The notes under the pieces: generated by a model | Told to the model about the DNA's origin: nothing | Database searches by the model: none | Seen by the model: only the letters and a program-made list of their open reading frames with translations | Translations under genes and position numbers: made by a program | Source of the DNA: Trileptium ribeirensis | Lineage: Eukaryota; Nematoda; Enoplea; Enoplida; Thoracostomopsidae | Assembly (NCBI GenBank): GCA_030248225.1 | Contig: JASANE010019545.1 | Span: forward strand, 1 to 64,000 | DNA length: 64,000 nucleotides | Direction: 5' to 3' | In this document: in pieces, positions 10,770-21,645 of the stretch | Position numbering within the stretch: position 1 is the stretch's first letter | Layout of the letters: the number at the start of each line of letters is the position of its first letter

Positions 10770-12330
10770 ACAACACAAGCGAGGCGAGCATAGTTTCCAT
10801 GAAGAGCGCCACGAATGCGAAATCATGAAAATTTCTTTTTTGTCTGTGGGTGTCACGCATAACTCACACTTTCGTAGATGGGTTTCGACAAATTGTGTTT
10901 TCGATAGCAAAAGTGTTCACGATGTACACTTCATCGCAAATGCACAGCTCAAGTTATAATCTCACCAACGTTAAGAACCTATGTACACTACACAGTGTCA
11001 GATACACTGTCGAAAACAGGGAGTCTTAGATTCCCATGTTTTTATAAAAATTTTAAGGATAGCTAGCTAGGGGTATTGCTACTTTTCGACGGTATCAAGT
11101 ACACTGTGTCTTTGTTATAGTTCAATTGACAGTGTGCGACATAAACTCTTCAACATGCATATTATCTAGGTACAAACATTGAGATTTTAGAAAACTACAC
11201 AGCGCACGCTTTAGCTACGGACGATGTCCATACTGTTAATTCGCGAGAAATTGGTTGCTCAGGGTGTGCATGACACCGTTAACCAAAAATCTAGCAGCAA
11301 CAGGTATGTCGTACAACCTCGGAAATTGATTTTATGGGTGTGACTCTGACTATCTATACGATAGAGTCGCGACTACAGGAGGACAAAAGTTCCTAACAGC
11401 GGGGACATTATTACGTGAACACCACATAAGAGCTACCATCGCATCTTCCTGGTCAAAATAGTCTAAAACTTTTTTAATCTATTGCTAAATCTGGCAATGT
11501 GGGAACATGTCGTTCGCAGCGTTTATCACTCGAAAAATAAAACTAATCAAGATCTAGAACTTTACTGAACATCACTGCTGTCGCCGAGGGTTGAAACATG
11601 GCTCGTTAACCCTTTTCCGATATATCGATTTTGCAAATTTCGGAACGTTATTGCGTCTCTATAGCTTCAAACCAGTGTATTTTAGACTATAAAGCATGCT
11701 GAATTTTCAAGGGTTTTATGGCCGACGAGCCATAATTTCAGAATGCAGTATGTCAAACGTATATTCATTTATATGGATATGTATTGCGAGCAGTGCAATG
11801 ATATGGGTTTTTAGATACGCTTAATGCAATGGTTTGGATATCTAGACAAAAACACGATTATTTATTGCATCTTCAGTGGTTTTCGATGAGGTTAGAATAG
11901 ACAAGCATGATTTTCAAAATATAGTCTGCTGCAGTTTTCTTTGTTATTATTGCTTTAATGGTATTTAGAACGATCTGTATAGGTTTTTCGGTACGTTGAA
12001 TACGATGCCCTGGTCATCAAAAAACCAACAGGTCTGCACACATCTTTTACTGCCGGAGAGCGCGATTTGTCGAAAGATGCCAGTCTCTCGCCATTTACGT
12101 GGATATGTGTTGTTTTTGCCCTTATATACAGATAAGATGTTATAAATTTTGTGACACACAGAATACAATAGTAGTGTTCATTAATTGCTAACAGACCATC
12201 ACTGAGGTTCCAGAAGATTTGGGTGGGATACAGACAAAATGCAAAGCCTGTTACAGTTGATTACATATAATCACAACAATGCATTAAACCAGGGTCGCTC
12301 TGTTCCACCGTCTCATGCTAGATATTTGTC
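10770..12330 (+). mobile_element. Element D copy 2, interrupted by repeat R1
   Basis: Second copy of the element described at 7960-9180, same orientation. Its left end (GCGAGGCGAGCATAGTTTCC, about 10783-10802) is inverted relative to the right end of copy 1, which suggests terminal inverted repeats of a DNA transposon. Homology breaks at about 10964 and resumes near 11440, with the ~470-bp R1 repeat in between. ATGGCTCGTTAACCC (about 11598), GGGTTTTATGGCCGACGA and the final CACAACAATGCA area follow in the same order as in copy 1. No transposase frame was seen. Confidence 0.6.
10964..11430 (+). mobile_element. Dispersed repeat R1, copy a (inserted in element D)
   Basis: Matches 26177-26650 from end to end in the same orientation, for example GAACCTATGTACACTACACA, TAGCTAGCTAGGGGTATTGC, GTCGCGACTACAGGAGGACA and the ending AACACCACATAAG. 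Near its left end ACACTGTCGAAAA and TTTTCGACGGTAT face each other about 80 bases apart, so a hairpin is possible. It has no open frame and sits where collinearity between the two D copies is broken, which supports insertion. Confidence 0.65.
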
Positions 12331-12765
12331 TGCTTAGCAGATGTCACGGTTCAGAATTATTTGTAAATTGTACCAAAGTTTTCATGTTTAAGAGTCATAC
12401 TTATTTAGTTCAGTGCCTTTAGACATACCTGATTGATATTATATACGTAATGTCCAACATGTTAAATATGCAAGTATTGTGGTCTAATTTTGTTTATCTC
12501 AACTTTTTTCATCGCTGCGTCTAAAAGCTATGATAAGAATGTAGACTATTAAAATTCAGACCATGCCGGTTTGGAATCCATAATCTTTTGCGATATGTGT
12601 TAAAAATTGGTATGAATGTGAAAGAAACCTGTAAAACGCGATGACTGATTAAATGTGTTATATTTTTACATACTGTGTCAAAACAAAACTTAACTTGCAA
12701 CAAATAACCATAAAATATTATTTCGTATAAATTTATGTTACTGAATAGTTTGTAATCAGACGAAA

Positions 12766-13160
12766 ATGAGCTATTTTTTATTCACTAACAATGAATTTGT
12801 TCGCGAACTTTCAATTTCACCTGCACCACTAATCGTCCTATTATATATTTTGCACATTCGTGTTTACTGAATTATTCGTTGCCAACCAAAATGAGCTATT
12901 TTTTATTCACTAACAATGAATTTGTTCGCGAACTTTCAATTTCACCTGCACCACTAATCGTCCTATTATATATTTTGCACATTCGTGTTACTGAATTATT
13001 CGTTGCCAACCAAAATGAGCTATTTTTTATTCACTAACAATGAATTTGTTCGCGAACTTTCAATTTCACCTGCACCACTAATCGTCCTATTATATATTTT
13101 GCACATTGGTGTTACTGAATTATTCGTTTCCAACCAAAATAAGCTATTTTTTGTTCGCCA
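12766..13160 (+). repeat. Tandem array, three full copies of a ~124-bp unit plus a partial
   Basis: ATGAGCTATTTTTTATTCAC starts copies near 12766, 12891 and 13015, and a decayed copy begins near 13138. Copies are nearly identical and each contains the palindrome GTTCGCGAAC. The frame at 12985-13200 is a product of the array. Confidence 0.9.
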
Positions 13161-13621
13161 AGATCAACCTATAATTGCAAACGAAATCTTGTCGGTTTGA
13201 ATTGAATAAATTTTTCCTGAATAATAAGCGATAAACAGTAGAACTATTTCCTATTTGTAATTTGTCGCCAATCCAGGTTAACAAAAATTGTTGGACTGTC
13301 ATTGTCTGATTGAATGTTGCTAATTCTGCGCTAACAATGAACTAAACCGAATGTCCTGCAAATTCGTAACAACTGATTTGTATTTAATGATGTTATAAAA
13401 CATGATGATTAGTGGACTCATTTTAAGTTTTGTAACTAATTGTGCGTTGAAATAAATGTCAATGCTACCTTGGTTTTCAAAACGAACTTTTTAAACGCTA
13501 GTTGCATTTCGGTACTGCATCGTATGGCTTTGAAATTTATGTAAATTATTCAAATATCTATTCTTGGTTGAAATCAGATATAGGTCATGGACGTTTTAGA
13601 GGTATGTGATATTTGTTTTAG

Positions 13622-14739
13622 ATATTGGAAAGCCGTTGCAACAACAATGTTTCAGAAGCTTTGCTGAAAGTGTACAAAAACTTGTTCCCAGTGTAATTAT
13701 GGTTATAATTCCGTTCTATCTTGAAGTGGTATACGCGTTACTGCTTATCTATGGTCGTTACAAACGATATGGCCAATACTTAGGATTACAGCATGCGTTT
13801 TCTAAATATGCACCAAGTAATACCAAATCGGACAAGCAAATGATATCAATTCCATCGATAGGCAGCAAAGTGTTTACATGCATTTCGTGTGGAGGTAATT
13901 TACATCTTGCGATCTCAGTTGTAACTGGGTTATTCATTTTTATCAGCTCCATTATAGTATCGATGGTATTCGGAAGTTGGGTGGATACAGAAGAACAAGA
14001 CAGCCTATTGATGGCTTGGTTTTTAAACGAAATCTATGCATTTATACTCAATGCAGCAATAATTGTTGTATCTAGTTTTGTGATTGTTCATCTTATACGG
14101 TTACAGAAGCGAGACCAGTTTGGAATGCTTAGTACAGATGGCGCCAGCTATGCTATGGCAAACAATTACGCAAATGTTTTGGCATTGGTTGGAGGTGCAT
14201 ATTTAATACTATATGAAGCAGCTGTAATATGGACATCGAACGAACGTGTAAATGCTATATTGGGTGTTGATTCGGTTATATTAGAAATCGTACAGTTAAT
14301 TTTACAAAACATTATTATTTTTGCGATACAAAAATATAGCAACACTCAGCTCGCTCATGACGATGCTGACAGGAGCACGATATCAACGAAGCAGGCTGAA
14401 AGCGAATATAGTGTAGTATCTGGAAGTAATAAATATTTAAATGTTGGAGATGTAGATGGCAAATTACCGAAGAAGACGGAGTCGAATAATTCTTTGAAGT
14501 CTAAACTTATATCTACGTCATTGCTTCTACTTGCAGTTTATAATATATCACAACTAAATATTGCTGTACTTCGGCAAGAACCGTCTATTTATGGCGTAAT
14601 ACTCGCGTCTGCTTACGGCGATCGTATTGATGTCTTTTTACGCGCTTACATACACGGCATATTTGGCTATTATCGTATGTATAGCGTATCGGTATTTATG
14701 GGACAATTTGTAGCGTCGTTTAAGCAAAAAACGTTATAA
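13622..14739 (+). CDS. Otopetrin-like proton channel, large 3' exon
   Basis: The exon follows an acceptor (TTTGTTTTAG, ending 13621) and runs about 372 codons to the stop at 14737-14739. Seven hydrophobic segments can be counted, near residues 25-50, 98-122, 135-163, 187-207, 217-240, 301-325 and 343-370 of this frame. Family matches: the first helix resembles the otopetrin PFxxEY helix (PFYLEVVYALLLIYG); VILEIVQLILQNIIIFAIQ matches the conserved helix with a QNxFIF-type core; YNIS corresponds to the NIS motif; YRMYSV near the C-terminus matches the YRMHS motif. Otopetrins are proton-selective channels in the plasma membrane. Total length with the two upstream exons is about 488 residues, so N-terminal helices are missing. 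The ATG at 13606 lies before the acceptor and is not the start. A C-terminal loop of about 60 polar residues separates helices 5 and 6. Confidence 0.72.
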
Positions 14740-15498
14740 AAAATTGGAAATGTCATGATCGGGTTCTTGTAAACATATCGACAGAAATTGAGGAGAAAAT
14801 ATAGAGAAATTAGATCGTTAATGTATACCTGAAGTCAACAATTTCAAGAATATGTTCTAAATGTCTGGCTCATAAAATGTTGATGTCTTGAAATAGAAAT
14901 ATATTGGTGCCTGAGCATATCCAGGAGGGCAATACGCGTGAGCCTGTGAAAGACGACAAAAAAACGAATTACAAACTTATGTGCGCCAGAGACGTTTAAG
15001 CTGTGCTCCAAACAACAAATCTCGTGCCCACATAAATTTTTTCGGCTACGATCCTGATTGTTGTAAACTTTGAAATATCTACAATTAAATAGTGGATCTC
15101 TATTAAAACTAAAATGCTTCGCTAGAACAGTTCGCAACAAAATTTGAGCATAATTTGGTTTGAAAAGAGAATGTTCAATTTTTGTGCGCCCATTGGCACA
15201 GATACCAAACACGTGTGCGCCAAAGGTTAGGCGCTTTGCAACAAAAATAATTTAGGCACTGCCACTAATCCGCTCTGCATTTATATGTTGAAACAAAACT
15301 GCTGTATTTAATATCCAAGCATTATTGTTGTTTAATATCCTAGCATAACTCACCAAAATCAACGTTACCTGTGAAACATGATTTAATCCGTAGATCCGTA
15401 TGATATTCCTTATTTTTGTTTATCGACTTTGTACTAAAATATAATTACTCTGTGTTGTATTTTTTCAAACAGCCGTTTCGCTTTATCGTCTGTAAGCA
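14740..15498. other. 3' flank of otopetrin-like gene, no further gene seen
   Basis: Probable 3' UTR and intergenic AT-rich DNA. A 122-codon minus-strand frame (14844-15212) has no motif I recognise and no codon pattern supporting it. No canonical AATAAA was found close to the stop. Confidence 0.45.
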
Positions 15499-15654
15499 GT
15501 TTTTGCGTTGGCCCGTTCTGGTATGCTACATTTCATTGATAGAACGTGTAAAAACTGCGTCTACACAATGAGGTATACCTCAATGGATAGAACCAGATTG
15601 AACTCGTTGTATAATTGCACTGTAGTATACCGACCAGAACGGGCCAATGTAAAC
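15499..15654. mobile_element. Small inverted-repeat element (MITE-like)
   Basis: The left arm GTTGGCCCGTTCTGGTATGC (from 15507) is the reverse complement, with a small insertion, of the right arm ending GACCAGAACGGGCCAATGTA (about 15632-15651). Pairing continues outward imperfectly (AGTTTTTGCG against TGTTTACA). A 14-bp palindrome, TGAGGTATACCTCA, sits inside near 15570. About 155 bp long with no coding potential. Target-site duplications are not clear. Confidence 0.65.
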
Positions 15655-18600
15655 AGTTCATATCACAAAGTGTACATATCGTAAGTATCAAATGCGAACC
15701 TTTACAAAAGTATATTACTGGTAGCCGTCAAAATTTTAAAAGATGCACAGATGATTTCTGGTTGTAATTTCATGATTAAACCCAACGGTTATAGTACATA
15801 ATACTGTGTCAACAAGGTTCGGTATTTACCTGTACTCAGATCTGTTAAATTATTCAATTGATAACTGCCAAACAACAACAACAACCAGGACTATAGTGTA
15901 CGGTAAAGCATATCAACAGAATTCTCAGAAGGTTCTCTGTTCGACATCCAGCAGCAGGTCATAGTTTAGCTTGAACGAAATATACATAACATTTGTTCCG
16001 TGTAATCTAATCCATGTTTATTTCGTTGTAGGTGAAGACAATGAGGTCAAAAGTTCTTGTTCTCCCGGCTTAACACACCTTCTTAACACTATAGTAAAGT
16101 GATGTTCGTAACTTAAATTTGATTCATGGTTTTTGATGTACTTCTTAGTCTGTTTTGATACAATTTTATCGTCAGGTAGCAACACATATCTTTTTGATTT
16201 TTGCATATTCCAGCCAATTTATTATATATTATATTTTAGATGCACTATATTAAATGACGATCTGTGCTGATACAAAACAGTTCCCCTCTAAACTTAATCA
16301 TCTGTTAACCATTATATAAAATTCCGCTGGCGCACATTTAAACCGCTCCACTTAATTTGTGACTCTGTGCAAGTGTGTGGGGAGTGTAACTATCGTAGGT
16401 CATATGGCATTGTATTGTTTAATTAAGATAACATAGCTAGTGCATATAATTCATGGTGTAGCTTTAATCGTTAAAACTTAGCAACGGATGGTCGGATCGA
16501 TTTCACAGATATCTTAAAATGGTTCTATTGATGCGTTCCAGTGCTTTAGATGCAGATACGAATTTATAAATTTACACCTCGCCTTATTTCTGCTGTTAAA
16601 TTGTATTTTATTATTTGTAATAAGAGTATGTGTGGAACGGATTAACAAACTTTACTTAAGAAGTGATTTTAGTACATACTACTTAGCTTATGCTTTAAAT
16701 GATGGTACATTTGACTGTACGAGCTTTCGTTCGCGAACGGGAACTGTTGCATCATCATTAAAAATGGATATTTGTTAACAGTTCGATTCATGATTTTCGG
16801 TATGACTTGTACGAAATTGATGGTAAGGTAAAATCTCTATTTTGTGATATTATACGATACCCGAACTTCTCGTTTAGTGTCATTTTTGATATTTTTTCCA
16901 ATGGACACGGCATTCCAGATTTGTGGCAAATTTAGTTAAAAAATTCTGCCAAATTTAAGCTCCGTTTCGGTGACACACGTATCGTTTAAAAGAGATCTGA
17001 TATTAAATTTATGTTAATGTTAACTTAAAACTATATGATACCTCTAGTGCTTTTAACTGAAATTCATCAGTTATACACCGCTGAAAGCTAGCTTTCAAAA
17101 CTGTAATGTTGGAGAACGCAAACTGCTTAACTCTAAAGTTCGAGTTTCAGTCAAAGCTTCGACAGGTGTGCCTTTTAATATTTTTGACATACTGAACCTG
17201 GCCCAAGCTCGTAAATAGAACCCGACATTTTGTTGAGCACTGGCCTGGCATTTGTTATTCCTTACCGAAAATGGTTATAAGTTAAGTCCCAGCAAATAAG
17301 ATTATATTTTCATCAATTATTCTTGCTGTACATTATATGTAATTAAGGTAAAATAATCAATAGTTTGAAAATTGCTTGCTGCTGATATTTTGAGTTCATG
17401 ATTGACATCATGCGTACAATTTTGATATTGTGTTCAATCCAAGCTCATCACTCAATCATGAGATTTATGTTGAGAAATATGAGCGCCATTTACAAATATT
17501 AAAACCGTACCCACAGAACTATTCTTTATGAGTGTTGAAGACAGACTTCCGTTAAAAAATAACCGTAATGCAGGTGGCAAATTGTAACAACATAAACTTA
17601 AACGGACTCAGAAATTTTACTGAAGCCTTAGTGGCAAGAACAATGGCGTAAATATACCCAGTTGAGTTTATAGCCATACTGGGTATTTTATGGTGTTAGC
17701 CATATTATTTCGTTGTTAATTACGTATTGCTAGCTACGTTTTACTCGTGCGACGGCAGTCAGGAATTTCTCACTTGTTGACACCTTATATATCAGAAACT
17801 CGCCGTACAAAAACCGATTTTTCCTTTAACCCTCATCCTGGGAATGGTCAGTTTTGAAGATACACAAATAATTTTGGTATCGTTCGGTTGGTTCTTCTTG
17901 AAGACTCAGATTAAAAGATTTTTAACAAATATCTCTGACAAAAAATTGTCCGATTTCGTTCGTCGCCAACACTGCCAAGTATATAATTTTTACACATTTT
18001 GTGTCATCAAAATACACTGGATCAGATGGACATTTGTGGTACTTTTAAGACAAAATTTCCATTGACTTTACCATTACCTCGAATGTTTCGACACTGCGTG
18101 GTTTTGTCACCGACGGAAAGACATGTGATTTGCGTCGTAGTAATAGATTATTTCAGTTGTATAATCTTTCATTCTTGGTGAATGTTTAACTCCGCAGCAG
18201 GGGTCTTCATCGCAATGTAGATGCATAATCCGTGAATGTAAAAAATCACGAAATAAATCTCCTAAATATACCCCAAGTTACTTTTCTATCCGGTTGTTGT
18301 ATGCGAAACTGCGATGATAGCTGTCATAGATATGTGTAGGTGAAACAGTAACACACAACCAGTCTAATTTTTTTAAATATCTCACCAGATAAAATTTTTT
18401 ATTTGTAATGCAAAAAATACAAAGAAATCGAAAAACTCTGAAAACCGACCAAACAGACATTTTCCGACTTCGCCTACCAAGCTTAGTCGATTGGCACCAA
18501 AATCTCCCCAATATCTACAATGCTGATTACTTTCCGCAAGAAGCTAACCGGTAACGCCGAAAAAGACTCTGAAGCGACATTTTGATATTTTATTTGTGGA

Positions 18601-19300
18601 GCGAGACACATTTTATCAGGCTATTAGGAAAGTGATGAAGCGTGACCAGAACGAATAACGTTATGATTCGACTAAATACACACGTGAGTTTACAATATAA
18701 TAGCTGCCAAATAACAAAGTTCAACAGTTCTGTGTTGAAAATATACTGTATATGCATAAACGTGTAACTTGCAGTATGATTTGAGTTTTAGTTTTGCAAC
18801 AAATATTATTTATTCGGCATCACTGCTGCGAGTGGATGAAAAATAGCAGTTTTAATTACTCTTTTTGGCGGAGGTGAGCGGCGGTTGGTTTTGGGTTGGA
18901 CATTGCTGTTGGTTATATGTATATATGTATAGTTATATAAGTTTATTACATAAACACTTAAATATACATATTCTATTATAGGCGGCGATCCAGGGAGACG
19001 GGGTGACATACCCCCTGTCAAAAAATTACACTGCTATGGATGCAAGCGATAGTGTCCCCCCCAAAAAATTAAAGAACTGATATAGAGAATAGTAAACTAT
19101 ACCGAAACGGTGTAGCTCAAAAGCTTCAGAGCAAACAGATTTAGAAACGGTGCAAATAGTGTGATAGTGTGCGAAATACAGTGGTCTTACCTATAGCTAA
19201 AGCATGACAATTGTCTTTAGCTTTACAATTTAGTTATGATAATACATAACACTGCAACTTATAGTTTAGTGACTACATAAGTTGCTCGCACTCTTAGCAA
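15655..19300. other. Intergenic DNA, nothing supported
   Basis: AT-rich sequence. Frames at 16018-16206, 17844-18181, 18278-18511 and 18806-19021 are short, lack motifs and have no convincing splice context. TGG/GGCGGAGGTG words near 18865 recur near 41993, suggesting remnants of a shared repeat. Confidence 0.5.
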
Positions 19301-19304
19301 CGAA

Positions 19305-19598
19305 ATGTACTCACACTTGCAGAAAAGCAGGAGCCCTACTTCCACAAAAGAGGGCTTTACGAATTGGAATAAAGCCATTGAAAAGATTGGCGCGCACGAA
19401 AAATCCAACGTGCATGCATTACCTGGGCAACCGATAGTAGCTGCACAAAAATCCTCAGCTCCTAGAAAAAAAACAACTGGAATCTTGGGTTACATTGGAA
19501 CGAATGTTGTCTTCGGATTATTATGTTCTACGACTAGCCGTTTGCCTTCAAAAGCCATGAATACGCATGGAAAAATTTCATTCTTCTCTTGGATTTGA
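19305..19598 (+). pseudogene. hAT-like transposase N-terminal fragment (TTF-type zinc finger region)
   Basis: The frame carries KEGFTNWNKAIEKIGAHEKS followed by N-x-H, which matches the TTF-type zinc-finger region of hAT-family transposases and ZMYM-like derivatives (a GFxxWxxAxxxxxxHExSxxH pattern). The cysteines expected just before it are not all visible, and the frame loses similarity within about 50 residues. No DDE or RNase H-like catalytic core follows, so this is a short relic. The family call is from motif memory. Confidence 0.6.
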
Positions 19599-19599
19599 G

Positions 19600-20470
19600 A
19601 ACGAAAGACATTTCCGTACGGGCCATATGACAGTGCCTTTCGTAGTTAGAACGAATGGTAATAAATCGCAATAATACGCAAAAAATTCTTACCGAATTTT
19701 TATTTCCACGGCGAAAGTGTTTATGATATTAAACACTGTGTTTTCAAGCTAGAAACATTTTCTAATTTAAAAATCCGTTAGCCATTCTACTTAAGTACGG
19801 GAGTTGAGGCACAGCCATAAACACGGAAATGATAATTATAACTGCCAACCAGTGAAGCGTCAAATCGCTGGAAACAATAAAACATTAAAAAAATTACCAG
19901 ATGCGATTGCGCATGCAAAATATCCGGAGTCCAATTCTCGTCGGAGATATACTTCATCGAAACAGTACAAATGTGTAACTAATCCAACGGGATTGTCCTT
20001 GCTAATTAGTAAATTTGATGAACACCGGTCTAGCGGCGGATATAGATAGGATACAAAAGATGATGTATGCATATAATAACAACTAATAAAGCGAGATTTA
20101 GTAGGAAGCAATATCATAAGAATTTACTAAGCGTTTCAAGCAGACTTCGAAATCTAAGATGGTTAGCATATCTGTGGTCCAAAAGCTGCAATGCTCTTTC
20201 CCGGCGGATCAATAGTTTAGCTTGACATGTATGTCATCAAGATCCTTAACCAAATAAAACAACTGTTTAAAAATTTGATTAAGGTTTTCTGTAAAAGTTA
20301 TTATTCCCGTTTCGATGTAGCAACTACGATATCGCCTGATAAAATTAGATCTTCTGTTCATATCTGCATTTCTAAACACTTGACGATGAGAAATCGAAAT
20401 AACTAAAATATAATAAAATATAATTCTAATAATCCCACATATGAATTTTAATACAGAACAGGATTACTTC
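19600..20470. other. No gene supported
   Basis: An 81-codon plus frame (19804-20049) and an overlapping minus frame show no recognisable motif. They may be decayed transposon sequence downstream of the hAT fragment. Confidence 0.4.
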
Positions 20471-20471
20471 A

Positions 20472-20768
20472 TTACTTAGCGCAGTCGGGCAGGTTCCGTG
20501 TCGGATCGAGTCGGATCTCATCGTGACGGGTCTTTGTCTTAGGCACGGCTCTGGTAGTCGTGTTAAATTCGGGTACAACGCTGGACACCAAATGTAGTCG
20601 CGTATGATAGTTTATCTTCGTCCAAGGGGTGCAGCAGCGGGGGCTTCCTCTACTTTGCCACGAAAACGAGGCCGCCGTCAGGCGTCTTGTTTTTATTCTC
20701 TCCTCCCCACACCTCACTTCTGAGTAGGGTGCTGTGCCCCTGCTGCTTCCAGTACATTCACGACAACA
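20472..20768 (-). mobile_element. Probable LTR (20593-20768) with primer-binding site and leader
   Basis: Read on the minus strand, a segment starts TGTTGTCG (20768) and ends ACTACA (20593), giving TG...CA ends and a length near 176 bp. It contains AGAATAAAAAC, a possible polyadenylation signal. Two bases downstream lies TGGTGTCCAGCG, which has the TGG of a tRNA-CCA primer-binding site. About 110 bases of leader follow to about 20472, where the similarity to an element stops being visible. No gag or pol was found, so this is a truncated 5' end of an LTR retrotransposon. The superfamily is not assignable. Confidence 0.5.
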
Positions 20769-21640
20769 ATGTAAGCTTTGGTTGACCAGGATGCGACCAA
20801 TGAGAATGAATAAGTATAAATACAGCGCAAAGTATACTGTTTTTACACATATTTTACTGTTTTCATTTTGTATATGTTATGTTGCAAATACAGAATATGT
20901 ATCGTGAGATACTGCAATCGGTTTTCGGTCGAATGGAAATTCCGAATTAACTGATCGGGTTAAGTCTGAAAATTTGGAGCCTATGCGGTCTCTTTGTTGC
21001 AGATCGAATTTGATGCTTTATATGCTTCGATCAGCGATATGATGAACCATATATATATATCGTACCATTTTAAACCAATGAAACTTTCGAAATAACATGC
21101 AGGATAAAAACATTATTTGTGTGTCTTCACTACAATTTAAAACTGGTGCATATAGCAAATATCTATAATTTTTGTCAAATTTCAAGCAACAAAAGTTACG
21201 AACATCTGTCTGACGGTATATTTTATAACATCTAAAATACAGACTGTTGTACCAAAACTAAATTTATGATAAAAACTCATAAAAGAATTTTTCGGCAGCC
21301 ACGATTTATTTCAATTGACGTTCACGATTATAGTCGAAATTGATCAGCTATTTGTTGAAATTCAATATAGCAGTAGAGAAGGATTTTTATATTGTTAAAA
21401 TATTATAAAACGAACGCCGCTCGCATAAACAAACAGCGTATACACGTGGTTTTATTTCAATAAACTGAAGCCCGTTTTTTATTTACTTTATAAATGTGCT
21501 ATTTTTGAGTGAAATTTCTGACTACATACTGATTTAAGTTGACATAGTCCGCATTGCTGTGTTATTGCTTCAGGATTTCCTCAGAATCCCAACCAGCGTT
21601 TTACGCACACGCGCAGATGAGGCGGAATAAAAGTGTCGAG
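20769..21640. other. AT-rich spacer, nothing supported
   Basis: No frame or repeat of note apart from a short (AT)n run near 21050. Confidence 0.5.
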
Positions 21641-21645
21641 CGCTC

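Noticed and set aside
12985..13200. 71-codon frame across repeated DNA
   Set aside because: Created by the 124-bp tandem array.
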